A DNA stretch of 64,000 nucleotides from an uncultured Pelagibacteraceae bacterium (GTDB lineage Bacteria; Pseudomonadota; Alphaproteobacteria; Pelagibacterales; Pelagibacteraceae): NCBI GenBank assembly GCA_902589725.1, contig CACITU010000002.1, forward strand, positions 1 through 64,000, given 5' to 3'. Both the position numbers and the translations under genes were made by a program. This document shows positions 45,733-55,106 of this stretch, in pieces. The notes under the pieces are model-generated. The model was not told where the DNA came from. It ran no database searches and saw only the letters and a list, made by a program, of their open reading frames with translations. Numbering within the stretch: position 1 is the stretch's first letter; each line of letters starts with the position of its first letter.

Positions 45733-47478
45733 ATGCTTAATTCAAATGAACTTATAAATAAAGTTAAGAATTATAATAAATTCCTAAATCCAGAGAGATT
45801 GGATAAAGCATATAATTTTGCTGTTAATGCACATAAGAGTCAAAAAAGAGCTTCGGGTGATCCTTATTCAGTTCACCCTATCGAAGTTGCAAATATTTTA
45901 ACCGAATTAAAATTAGATAGCGCTACAATTACAACAGGTCTATTGCATGACACTATAGAAGATACTTTTGCAACTTATGAAACCATCAAACAAGAATTTG
46001 GAGATGAGGTTGCAGATTTAGTTGATGGTGTCACAAAAATTTCAGCATTTGAAAATTCAGCTGGAGCAAATTCTAAAGTAGAAAATTTTAGGAAACTAAT
46101 TTTAGCAACATCAAAAGACATAAGAGTATTGTTAGTTAAAATTGCTGATCGACTGCATAATATGAGAACCATTAAAGCAATTACAAAAGAGGAAAAAAGA
46201 AAAAGGATAGCTCAAGAAACTATGGAAATTTATGCCCCATTAGCTGATAGAATGGGAATGCATAGAATTAGAGACGAACTTGAGGACTTGTCTTTTGAAA
46301 TTTTAAATAATGCCGCTAGAAAATTAATAAAAAAAAGACTTGATGAAATTAAATTAGATAGAAAGGATATATTTAAAGAACAATCTTTCGAGTTAAGCGA
46401 AATTTTAAATGATAATGAAATTAGCGCTGATATTTATGGAAGAGAAAAAACACCTTTTTCAATTTGGAGAAAAGTACAAAAAAAAAGGGTTTCACTTGAA
46501 CAAATAACAGACATTATTGGATTTAGGATAATTTTGAAAAATGTAGATGATTGTTATAAGACTCTTGGAATTTTTCATAAAAAATGGAATTGTATCCCTG
46601 GGAAATTTAAAGATTATATCTCCTCACCAAAAATCAATGGTTATAAATCTATTCATACTTCAGTAATTGGTTCAAATAAAAAACCAATAGAAATTCAAAT
46701 TAGAACACATGAAATGCACGAATTTGCAGAAAGAGGCATTGCATCTCATTGGCAATACAAATCTTCTGAAAAATTTAATTCTTTAAGTTGGAAGGAGTAT
46801 GATTGGTTAAAAGATCTTGTTGAGATTATAGAAAAAAATGAAAATCCTGAAGATTCTTACGAATATACAAAATTACAAATGTTTCAAGAAAACGTATTTT
46901 GTTTCACACCAAAAGGTTCGGTAATAAAATTACCTAAAGATGCAACAGCTATCGATTTTGCATATGCTGTTCATACTAAAATTGGTAATTCAGCAGTTGG
47001 TTGTGAAATTAATGGGAACAAAAGCGAACTGCAAACTATTTTAAGAAATGGTGATCGTGTAAATATTATAACATCTAAAAATAATTCACCGTCACTTCAC
47101 TGGATACCAACAACAAAAACAGGCAAAGCAAGAGCCGCAATAAGACGATATTGGCATGATAAAGGAGAGCAAAAAGAAGAAAAAGTAAAAAAATATAATA
47201 CCACTCTATGGATGTCATTACCCGATAAGCCAGGTCAGCTAGGAGATATAAGCTCACTAATTGGAAGTCATAAATTAAATATATCAAACTTAGAAATGGT
47301 TGGTAAAAATCCTAATTATATTAATTTTAAATTTAAATTAATAATTAGAAACCTGAAGAATTTTACTAATTTTATTGCAGAGCTAAAACAAAAGAGTATA
47401 AAATTTAAGATAATTAGACACGAGGAAAAAAGAAATGCTTTCACACAAAAAATCCTTAAATATTTTAAAAAAAACTAA
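45733..47478 (+). CDS. rsh: Bifunctional RelA/SpoT homologue (ppGpp synthetase/hydrolase), short form
   Basis: HD motif LLHDTIEDT, synthetase KFKDYISSPKINGYKSIHT, TGS domain, C-terminal ACT; 581 aa. Confidence 0.95.
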   Translation: MLNSNELINKVKNYNKFLNPERLDKAYNFAVNAHKSQKRASGDPYSVHPIEVANILTELKLDSATITTGLLHDTIEDTFATYETIKQEFGDEVADLVDGVTKISAFENSAGANSKVENFRKLILATSKDIRVLLVKIADRLHNMRTIKAITKEEKRKRIAQETMEIYAPLADRMGMHRIRDELEDLSFEILNNAARKLIKKRLDEIKLDRKDIFKEQSFELSEILNDNEISADIYGREKTPFSIWRKVQKKRVSLEQITDIIGFRIILKNVDDCYKTLGIFHKKWNCIPGKFKDYISSPKINGYKSIHTSVIGSNKKPIEIQIRTHEMHEFAERGIASHWQYKSSEKFNSLSWKEYDWLKDLVEIIEKNENPEDSYEYTKLQMFQENVFCFTPKGSVIKLPKDATAIDFAYAVHTKIGNSAVGCEINGNKSELQTILRNGDRVNIITSKNNSPSLHWIPTTKTGKARAAIRRYWHDKGEQKEEKVKKYNTTLWMSLPDKPGQLGDISSLIGSHKLNISNLEMVGKNPNYINFKFKLIIRNLKNFTNFIAELKQKSIKFKIIRHEEKRNAFTQKILKYFKKN

Positions 47479-48022
47479 TGCATTATTGGAAGGTCACTTT
47501 GTTTTATCTTCAGGTCTACATTCTTCAAAGTATATACAGTGTGCAAAACTTTTAAGTTTCCCAAATTTAGCTGATAAAATTTGTAAATCCTTAGCAAATA
47601 AAATTAAAAAAAAATTTAAAAAAATTGATTTAATACTAGCTCCTGCTTTGGGAGGAGTAATTATTGGATATGAAATAGGAAAATTACTTAAAAAAGAGAC
47701 TATTTTTTGTGAAAGGGTAAACGGAAAATTTACTCTCAGAAGAGGATTTAATATTAAAAAAGGTGCAAGGGTATTAATTATAGAAGATGTTATTACTACA
47801 GGAAAATCTAGTCTAGAATGTGTAAAATTGATTAAAAAATCGAAAGCAAAATTAATTGGATTTGCATCTATAATTGATCGATCAACCAAACAGTCTTTAA
47901 AAATAAAAACTGGAATAACATCTCATCTAAAAATAGATGTTCCAACTTATAAATCAAATAAATTACCACCAGAACTTAACTCAATACCAATAACAACTCC
48001 AGGAAGTAGATATATTAAGTGA
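47435..48022 (+). CDS. pyrE: Orotate phosphoribosyltransferase
   Basis: HFVLSSGLHSSKYIQCAKLL, GARVLIIEDVITTGKSSLE; 44-nt overlap with rsh. Confidence 0.93.
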   Translation: MLSHKKSLNILKKTNALLEGHFVLSSGLHSSKYIQCAKLLSFPNLADKICKSLANKIKKKFKKIDLILAPALGGVIIGYEIGKLLKKETIFCERVNGKFTLRRGFNIKKGARVLIIEDVITTGKSSLECVKLIKKSKAKLIGFASIIDRSTKQSLKIKTGITSHLKIDVPTYKSNKLPPELNSIPITTPGSRYIK

Positions 48023-48738
48023 AGAGGTTAGGTGTAAATATAGATCATATTGCAACTTTACGAAATGCACGTGGAGAGAAACATCCTGATCCATTAAATG
48101 CTGCCAAAAAAGTGATTAGTTATGGAGCTGATTCTGTAACAATTCATTTGAGAGAAGATAGAAGACATATAAAAGATTTAGATGCAAAAAAAATATGTGG
48201 TTTAAAAAATGTAATTGTAAACCTTGAAATTTCTATGAATAAAAAAATTGTTAATGAAGCACTTAAGATAAAACCAAATTTTATTTGTTTAGTTCCAGAA
48301 AATAGAAAAGAAATTACTACTGAGGGAGGTTTAAATTTAAAAAACAATCTTAATAAATTAGAGAAAATAATTAAAAAATTTAAAAAAGCAAAGATAAGAA
48401 CAAGTTTATTCATTAATCCTTCACCTAATGATATTAGACTATCTAAAAAACTAAATGCTGATTGTATTGAGATACATACTGGAAAATTAGCAAACTTGGT
48501 TAAATCCAAAAAAAAATATTCTCGTGAATTAAACAGAATTAAAAAAAGTGCAAAATTAGCATCGAGTTTAAATATAGAAGTTCATGCTGGTCATGGTTTA
48601 GATTATAAAACTACCAAAATGTTAACAAAAATAATAGATATCGAGGAATATAATATTGGACATTTTATAATTGGAGAGTCAATATTTGATGGACTTTCAA
48701 AAGTAATTAAAAACTTTAAAAAAATTATAAAAAAATAA
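48019..48738 (+). CDS. pdxJ: Pyridoxine 5'-phosphate synthase
   Basis: RLGVNIDHIATLRNARGEKHPDPLNAA, EVHAGHGLDYKT; GTG start. Confidence 0.97.
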   Translation: MKRLGVNIDHIATLRNARGEKHPDPLNAAKKVISYGADSVTIHLREDRRHIKDLDAKKICGLKNVIVNLEISMNKKIVNEALKIKPNFICLVPENRKEITTEGGLNLKNNLNKLEKIIKKFKKAKIRTSLFINPSPNDIRLSKKLNADCIEIHTGKLANLVKSKKKYSRELNRIKKSAKLASSLNIEVHAGHGLDYKTTKMLTKIIDIEEYNIGHFIIGESIFDGLSKVIKNFKKIIKK

Positions 48739-49125
48739 ATGAAAATTCTTGGTATTGGTGTGGATATTGTTGAAAATAAAAGAATTCAAAAGTTGATTAA
48801 AAACCCTTTATTTAAAAAAAGAATTTACTCATTTAAAGAATTGAAACAATCTAATGCTGCAAACAATAAAGTAGCTTATTTTTCAAAGAGATTTGCTGCA
48901 AAAGAAGCATTTTCTAAAGCTCTTGGGACAGGTTTTCGTATGAATTTAAATTTTAAAGATATAGAAGTTGTTAATAATAAAATGGGAAAGCCTTATTATG
49001 TTAAAAATAAAAAAATTTCAAAAATCATTCAAAAGAACTTTAAAATCAAAAATTTTAAATGTTTTCTATCAATTTCGGATGAAAAAAATTATTCAACAGC
49101 ATTTGCAATTATTCAAACATCATGA
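48739..49125 (+). CDS. acpS: Holo-ACP synthase
   Basis: ILGIGVDIVENKRI, FSKRFAAKEAFSKALGTG. Confidence 0.96.
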   Translation: MKILGIGVDIVENKRIQKLIKNPLFKKRIYSFKELKQSNAANNKVAYFSKRFAAKEAFSKALGTGFRMNLNFKDIEVVNNKMGKPYYVKNKKISKIIQKNFKIKNFKCFLSISDEKNYSTAFAIIQTS

Positions 49126-49859
49126 AATTAAATAAAAATTTTTTTTCAGAAAATATAAAAACTTTAATTTATGCATTAATAATCGCTGTTATAATTAGAT
49201 CGTTATTATTACAACCATTTTATATTCCATCTTCATCCATGGAACCCACTTTATTAGTAGGTGATAGATTATTTGTAACAAAATATACCTATGGATATAG
49301 CAAACATTCATTTCCTTTTAGCCCTCCAATATTAAGTAAAAGAATTATGTTTAGTAGCCCAAAGAGGGGTGATGTAATTGTATTCAAAACACCAGCAGAT
49401 AATCGAACAGACTATATTAAAAGATTGATAGGTTTGCCTGGTGATAAAATTCAGTTTATAGACTCTAATTTATATCTAAATAACTCTGAAATTCTTAAAT
49501 CTAAAGTTAAAAACAAAACCAATATATTCTGTGGAGACAAAAATATTGAAGTTTTTAGATTTCAAGAAAAGCTTCCAAATGGTAAAAAATTTCACACCGT
49601 TTATCTGCAAGACTATACTTATCAAAATTCAGACGTTTTTACTGTACCAAAAGATCATTATTTCTTTTTAGGTGATAATAGGGATTGTTCTAAAGACAGT
49701 AGGTACCTAACAAGTGTTGGTTATGTACATAAAGATAATTTAGTTGGAAAAGCTCAATTTATATTTTTCTCATCTGATAAAAAAAAAGGAAGTTTTATAG
49801 AAATCTGGAAATGGCATAAGTCAATAAGATTTAATAGAACATTTAATAAAATTGATTAA
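49122..49859 (+). CDS. lepB: Signal peptidase I
   Basis: QPFYIPSSSMEPTLLVGDRLFVTKYTYG, DYIKRLIGLPGDKI, FLGDNRDCSKDSR. Confidence 0.97.
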   Translation: MKLNKNFFSENIKTLIYALIIAVIIRSLLLQPFYIPSSSMEPTLLVGDRLFVTKYTYGYSKHSFPFSPPILSKRIMFSSPKRGDVIVFKTPADNRTDYIKRLIGLPGDKIQFIDSNLYLNNSEILKSKVKNKTNIFCGDKNIEVFRFQEKLPNGKKFHTVYLQDYTYQNSDVFTVPKDHYFFLGDNRDCSKDSRYLTSVGYVHKDNLVGKAQFIFFSSDKKKGSFIEIWKWHKSIRFNRTFNKID

Positions 49860-50527
49860 TGAGAATTAGTTATCAGATTTTAGAAAAAAAAATTGATGTA
49901 AAATTTAAAAATAAAAATTTACTAATTCAAGCTCTTACACATAAAAGTTTTAATCCAAAAGAAAATAATGAAAAAATAGAGTTTTTAGGTGATAGGGTTC
50001 TTGGTTTAGTTATTGCAAAAAAACTTTTAGAAATTTATCCAGAGGAGAGAGAAGGTATTCTTGATAAAAAATTTGCTTCTTTAGTGAATAAAAAAACATG
50101 TTTAGAAATAGCAAAAAAAATCAATTTAGATAGTTATGTTAAAACGTTTAACCCTAATAATAAAAAAATAAAAATCGAGGACAAAATAATATCTGATAGC
50201 TGCGAAGCTTTAATTGGAGCTATATATCTCGATAAAGGTTTTACAATCGTTGAGAAAACAATTTTAAATTTGTGGAAAAATCACATTGAAAAAAGTGTTG
50301 TAACAGAAATAGATGCAAAAACAAAGTTACAGGAATTAACTTTAAAACACTTTAAAAGACTACCTACCTATAAATTAATTTCAAACACTGGACCAAGACA
50401 TAAACCCATATTCAAAGTTGGAGTAAAATTACCTAATACAAAATATTTTACAGCTTCTGGTAAATCAAAGAAAGAAGCTGAGCAAAATGCAGCAATAGAA
50501 TGCTTAAAAATTATAAATAAAAAATGA
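49859..50527 (+). CDS. rnc: Ribonuclease III
   Basis: NEKIEFLGDRVLGLVIAKKL, DSCEALIGAIYLDKG, dsRBD. Confidence 0.96.
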   Translation: MRISYQILEKKIDVKFKNKNLLIQALTHKSFNPKENNEKIEFLGDRVLGLVIAKKLLEIYPEEREGILDKKFASLVNKKTCLEIAKKINLDSYVKTFNPNNKKIKIEDKIISDSCEALIGAIYLDKGFTIVEKTILNLWKNHIEKSVVTEIDAKTKLQELTLKHFKRLPTYKLISNTGPRHKPIFKVGVKLPNTKYFTASGKSKKEAEQNAAIECLKIINKK

Positions 50528-51204
50528 ATTGGTCAGACGAAGGATTTTTAATAAGTAAAACCAAATATAATGAAAATTCATTAATTGCTGAATTATTTAC
50601 AAAAGATAAAGGAAAGATATCTGGAATTATATTTGGTGGCACTTCAAAAAAAATTAAAAATTATCTTCAGATCGGCAACAAACTTCATGTTAATTATAAT
50701 TCTAAAAATGAAAATAGGATAGGTTATTTTAAAATTGAAATTTTAAATGCTTATACCCCTTTATATTTTGACAATAAACAAAAGTTATCTTGTATTACAT
50801 CTGCAATGAATTTAATTAAAATATTAACAGCAGAGTCTCAATCTAATGATAAAGTTTATTTTATAATTCAAAATTTATTTTTAATTTTAAAAGAAAAAAA
50901 TTGGTTAAAAAAATATATATTTTGGGAATTGGAGTTACTTAAAATTTTGGGATATGACTTAGAAATTGAAAATCTAGTTGAAAAACATTTAGAAGGTAAC
51001 AAAACTGTATATTATGCTAGTTCCTTAAATGAAAAAAAATATGTACCTAATTTTTTGATTGAAAAAGATATAGAGGTTAACGATCTAGATACATTATTAA
51101 AAGGCTTGAAACTAGTGGGTGATTATCTAGATAAAACTATATTAAGACCTAATAATTTAAATTTCCCAAATAGTAGATTATTATTCTTAAATACGTTAAA
51201 ATAA
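50524..51204 (+). CDS. recO: DNA repair protein RecO
   Basis: NWSDEGFLISKTKYNENSLIAELFTKDKGKISGIIFGG; position after rnc. Confidence 0.88.
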   Translation: MNWSDEGFLISKTKYNENSLIAELFTKDKGKISGIIFGGTSKKIKNYLQIGNKLHVNYNSKNENRIGYFKIEILNAYTPLYFDNKQKLSCITSAMNLIKILTAESQSNDKVYFIIQNLFLILKEKNWLKKYIFWELELLKILGYDLEIENLVEKHLEGNKTVYYASSLNEKKYVPNFLIEKDIEVNDLDTLLKGLKLVGDYLDKTILRPNNLNFPNSRLLFLNTLK

Positions 51205-52194
51205 TTATTTTATTACTTTATCAATTCTATCAGCATAATAGCTTACTATAGCATTTGCACCAGCTCTCTTAAAAGCAACTAAGCTCTCATATATAGCATC
51301 TTTGCTTATCAATTTTCTCGCTATAGCTGTTTCAATCAAACTATATTCACCTGATACTTGATACGCAAAAACTGGTAATTTAAATTTTTCTTTTATAGAC
51401 TTTATAATATCTAAGTAGGGCATTCCTGGTTTAACCATTACCATGTCAGCACCTTCTTTAATATCTAATGCAACTTCTCTTAAAGCTTCATCAGAATTCC
51501 TATAATCCATTTGGTAAGTTTTTTTATCTCCTTTTAACGAACTTTTAGAGCCAACAGCATCTCTAAAAGGTCCATAAAAGCTTGAGGCATATTTGGCTGC
51601 ATAAGACAATATTTGAACATTTTGGTATTTATTCTTATCTAAAGCTTTTCTTATTTTTCCGACTCTCCCGTCCATCATATCAGATGGTGCAAGGACATCA
51701 CAACCCATCTCTGCTTGAAGTAAAGATTGGTTAATCAGAATTTCAATAGTCTCGTCATTAAGTATAGTATTAGATTTTATTAAACCATCATGACCATGTG
51801 ATGTATAAGGGTCAAGTGCTACGTCACACATTATACCTATTTGATTTTTGTATCTTTTTTTAATTTCTTTAATTGCTCTGCAAACTAAATTTTTTTCATT
51901 GAGTGATTCTGTTCCCAATTCATCTTTATGTGAATTATGGGTTTTTGGAAAAAGAGCAATCATAGGTATCTTTTGTTTTAATGCTCTATCTACTATTTGG
52001 CTTAATCGATTAATCGTATATCTGTATACTCCTGGCATAGATGAAATCTCTTGCCGTTTATTAGATCCTTCGATTAAAAATATAGGTAATATAAAGTCGT
52101 TTGGACTTAAAGTGTTTTCCTGAATCAGTCTTCTTGACCAAGATTCTTTTCTACTTCTTCTGAGTCTTAGACTGGGATATTTACCAATAATCAT
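51205..52194 (-). CDS. hemB: Delta-aminolevulinic acid dehydratase
   Basis: LRRSRKESWSRRLIQENTLSPNDFILPIFLIEG, GADMVMVKPGMPYLDII. Confidence 0.97.
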   Translation of the reverse strand: MIIGKYPSLRLRRSRKESWSRRLIQENTLSPNDFILPIFLIEGSNKRQEISSMPGVYRYTINRLSQIVDRALKQKIPMIALFPKTHNSHKDELGTESLNEKNLVCRAIKEIKKRYKNQIGIMCDVALDPYTSHGHDGLIKSNTILNDETIEILINQSLLQAEMGCDVLAPSDMMDGRVGKIRKALDKNKYQNVQILSYAAKYASSFYGPFRDAVGSKSSLKGDKKTYQMDYRNSDEALREVALDIKEGADMVMVKPGMPYLDIIKSIKEKFKLPVFAYQVSGEYSLIETAIARKLISKDAIYESLVAFKRAGANAIVSYYADRIDKVIK

Positions 52195-52214
52195 GTTTTT
52201 AATTTACTTTTAAA

Positions 52215-52243
52215 TTGCGACAAATGTAATATACACATATACA
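52215..52243 (+). promoter_or_regulatory. Putative promoter (TTGCGA-N17-TATACA) of the 52269 gene
   Basis: TTGCGA 52215-52220, TATACA 52238-52243 in the hemB/52269 divergent gap. Confidence 0.45.
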
Positions 52244-52268
52244 AAAAAAAGAGTAGAAAGCAATCACG

Positions 52269-52907
52269 ATGACAATAGAAAATTCAAAAGTAATAGACCT
52301 AAATTTAAAAAAAGAGGATAGAGTTTTAGATTTTAGTGATTTTCAAAAGCAAGAAATCAAGTTTGATATAGAAAAATTACAAGAGGCATATCATCAAATA
52401 GTAAAAATTAAAAAATTTGAAGATGCTGGTGTAACTCACTTCGGTGCAATATCATTAACTCAAATACCTGGTGATCCAGATTCAATCAAAGGTAACAAGG
52501 CTAGAGGTGTGTATTGGACAAAACCAGACAAATCAGGAAAAGAGGTTGTTAGAGACGAGTCTCTTGATGAGTCACAATATTCAGAATTTATAAAAGATTA
52601 TGAAAATACTTATTTCAAAGAAGTATATGATGCACTGTCATCTAGATATAAACTAGGAAGAGTTAGAATTCTTTTAAAAGAACCAAGATCAACTTTAAGT
52701 TGGCATAGAGACCCTGAACCAAGGTTACATATACCTATAATAACTAACCCGGGCTGTATTATGGTTATTGACAATGTTGCAAAACATATGCCTGCTGATG
52801 GTTCGGTGTGGGTTACTAATAATACTAAGTATCACAATGCATTTAATGGTGGTGAAGAGAACAGGATACATCTAGTAGCTTGTGTATTAGATTACAAATT
52901 TAATTAA
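52269..52907 (+). CDS. Putative 2-oxoglutarate/Fe(II)-dependent (Asp/Asn hydroxylase-like) oxygenase
   Basis: SWHRDPEPRLHIPIITNPGCIMVIDN...PADGSVWVTNNTKYHNAFNGGEENRIHLVACV: HxD...H...R arrangement of a double-stranded beta-helix oxygenase. Confidence 0.6.
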   Translation: MTIENSKVIDLNLKKEDRVLDFSDFQKQEIKFDIEKLQEAYHQIVKIKKFEDAGVTHFGAISLTQIPGDPDSIKGNKARGVYWTKPDKSGKEVVRDESLDESQYSEFIKDYENTYFKEVYDALSSRYKLGRVRILLKEPRSTLSWHRDPEPRLHIPIITNPGCIMVIDNVAKHMPADGSVWVTNNTKYHNAFNGGEENRIHLVACVLDYKFN

Positions 52908-52908
52908 T

Positions 52909-53334
52909 TTGAAAAAAATTTTTATTTCATCAGATCACGCTGGATTTAAATTAAAAGAATCAATTAAAGATTATTTAACAACCAAAAAAATAGAATTTGA
53001 AGATCTTGGACCTAAAAATGATAATAGAGTTGATTATCCAGACTTTGCTCATAAAGTAGCTAGAAGAGTTAAACTTAATAAAAGAAATGTTGGTATTTTA
53101 GTATGTGGATCTGGCACAGGTATGAATATTGCGGCAAATAAGCATAAAAATGTACGTGCAGCACAATGTTTTAATCTAAAATCAACAAAATTATCCAGAT
53201 TGCATAATGATGCAAACATCATTACATTGGGTTCAAGATTGATATCTAAAAAAAATGCTTTAAAATTTATTAGTATTTTTTTAAATACTAAATTTGATGG
53301 TGGGAGACACTTGAAAAGAGTAAAAAAAATATAA
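52909..53334 (+). CDS. rpiB: Ribose-5-phosphate isomerase B
   Basis: [45 protein letters not shown] start. Confidence 0.93.
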   Translation: MKKIFISSDHAGFKLKESIKDYLTTKKIEFEDLGPKNDNRVDYPDFAHKVARRVKLNKRNVGILVCGSGTGMNIAANKHKNVRAAQCFNLKSTKLSRLHNDANIITLGSRLISKKNALKFISIFLNTKFDGGRHLKRVKKI

Positions 53335-53336
53335 TT

Positions 53337-54644
53337 ATGTCTAGTGAAAAAAATTATTTAAACGATAGTTATAAAAGTTTCTTTGAAGATAGTTTGTCAG
53401 TAAAAGATCCTGAACTTTATAAAGCTATTAAAGATGAATTAATCAGACAACAACAGCATATAGAACTAATCGCTTCTGAAAATATAGTTTCTCAAGCGGT
53501 ATTAGAAGCACAAGGATCGGTTTTAACTAATAAATATGCTGAGGGCTATCCCGGTAAAAGATATTATAATGGTTGCGAGCATGTTGATGTTGCAGAAAAT
53601 CTTGCAATTGAAAGATTAAAAAAATTATTTAATTGTAAATTTGCAAACGCACAACCACATTCAGGTGCTCAAGCAAATGGTGCAGTATTTTTAGCTTTGT
53701 TAAGCCCAGGGGATACATTTATGGGTATGAGTTTAAATTCAGGTGGACATATTACACATGGATTAAAAATTTCAATGTCTGGTAAATGGTTTAACGCAAT
53801 AGGATATGATGTTGATAAAAAGTCGGAATTGATTGACTATGATAATGTTGAAAAGCTTGCTTTAGAACATAAACCTAAATTAATAATTGCTGGTGGAAGT
53901 GCTTATTCTAGAGTAATTGATTTTAAGAGATTTAGAGAAATAGCAGATAAAGTTGGAGCATATTTAATGGTTGATATGGCACACTTCTCTGGTTTAGTTG
54001 CGGGTAAAGGTTATCCTAATCCTTGTGACTATGCACATGTTGTTACATCAACAACACACAAAGTTTTTAGAAGTGCAAGAGGTGGTATAATTTTAACTAA
54101 TCACGAGGATCTTGCTAAAAAATTTAATACAGCAGTTTTTCCTGGCTATCAGGGTGGACCTTTGATGCATATCATTGCTGCTAAAGCTGCTGGATTTTTG
54201 GAGGCCTTACAGCCAGAATTCCAAAATTATATTAAATCTGTTTTAGCAAACGCTAAAATGCTTGCAGAGACATTAAAAAATAATGGATTTAAAATATACT
54301 CCGATGGAACGGATACGCATTTGATGTTGGTTGATTTAAGGCCTTATAATGTAAAAGGTAATCTTGCAGCTGAAAGTTTATCAAGAGCAAATATTACCTG
54401 TAATAAAAATGGTATTCCTTTTGATACAGAAAAACCCATGATTACATCAGGTATTAGATTAGGCACACAAGCAGCTACAACACGAGGATTTGGATTAAGT
54501 GAGTTTAAAACTGTAGGAGAATTAATCACAAAAACTTTAAAAGGTTTATCTGAAAATCCGTCAGATAATAGCAAAATAGAAGAAGAAGTAAAAAATGAAG
54601 TTATTTCTTTAACTTCGTCATTTCCTATATATAAGAACCTTTAG
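53337..54644 (+). CDS. glyA: Serine hydroxymethyltransferase
   Basis: [56 protein letters not shown]. Confidence 0.98.
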   Translation: MSSEKNYLNDSYKSFFEDSLSVKDPELYKAIKDELIRQQQHIELIASENIVSQAVLEAQGSVLTNKYAEGYPGKRYYNGCEHVDVAENLAIERLKKLFNCKFANAQPHSGAQANGAVFLALLSPGDTFMGMSLNSGGHITHGLKISMSGKWFNAIGYDVDKKSELIDYDNVEKLALEHKPKLIIAGGSAYSRVIDFKRFREIADKVGAYLMVDMAHFSGLVAGKGYPNPCDYAHVVTSTTHKVFRSARGGIILTNHEDLAKKFNTAVFPGYQGGPLMHIIAAKAAGFLEALQPEFQNYIKSVLANAKMLAETLKNNGFKIYSDGTDTHLMLVDLRPYNVKGNLAAESLSRANITCNKNGIPFDTEKPMITSGIRLGTQAATTRGFGLSEFKTVGELITKTLKGLSENPSDNSKIEEEVKNEVISLTSSFPIYKNL

Positions 54645-54647
54645 GAA

Positions 54648-55106
54648 ATGATTTGTCCGTGTGAAAAAAAGGGTGATACATCTGTAGTAGATTCACGACC
54701 TACAGAAGACGGTACAGCTATAAGACGAAGAAGACTTTGTGTTTGTGGTGAACGCTTTACTACTTTTGAAAGAATCCAAATTCGTGAATTAATGGTTGTT
54801 AAAAAAAATGGAAGAAAGTCAACTTTTGATCGTGATAAACTTTCTAAATCAATTTATATAGCACTTAAAAAAAGACCCATTGACACTGAAACAATAGAAA
54901 AATTTATAAGTCATGTGTCAAGATCATTAGAGGAACTTGGGCAAGGTGAAGTTTCAACCAACACAATTGGAACTATGGTGATGGAGGGTTTAAAAGATTT
55001 AGATCCAGTTGGATATGTAAGATTTGCATCTGTATATAGAAACTTTAGAGAAGAAAAAGATTTTGTACAATTCGTGGACAAACTTAATGTCTACAAAAAA
55101 AGTTAA
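54648..55106 (+). CDS. nrdR: Transcriptional repressor NrdR (variant zinc ribbon)
   Basis: DSRPTEDGTAIRRRRLCVCGERFTTFERIQ, ATP-cone VVKKNGRKSTFDRDKL. Confidence 0.96.
   Translation: MICPCEKKGDTSVVDSRPTEDGTAIRRRRLCVCGERFTTFERIQIRELMVVKKNGRKSTFDRDKLSKSIYIALKKRPIDTETIEKFISHVSRSLEELGQGEVSTNTIGTMVMEGLKDLDPVGYVRFASVYRNFREEKDFVQFVDKLNVYKKS

Noticed and set aside
51196-51212. AT palindrome TAAAATAATTATTTTA at the recO/hemB stop-stop junction as a regulatory site
   Set aside because: Back-to-back TAA/TTA stops in AT-rich DNA produce this easily; no loop, no GC pairs and no T-tract signal
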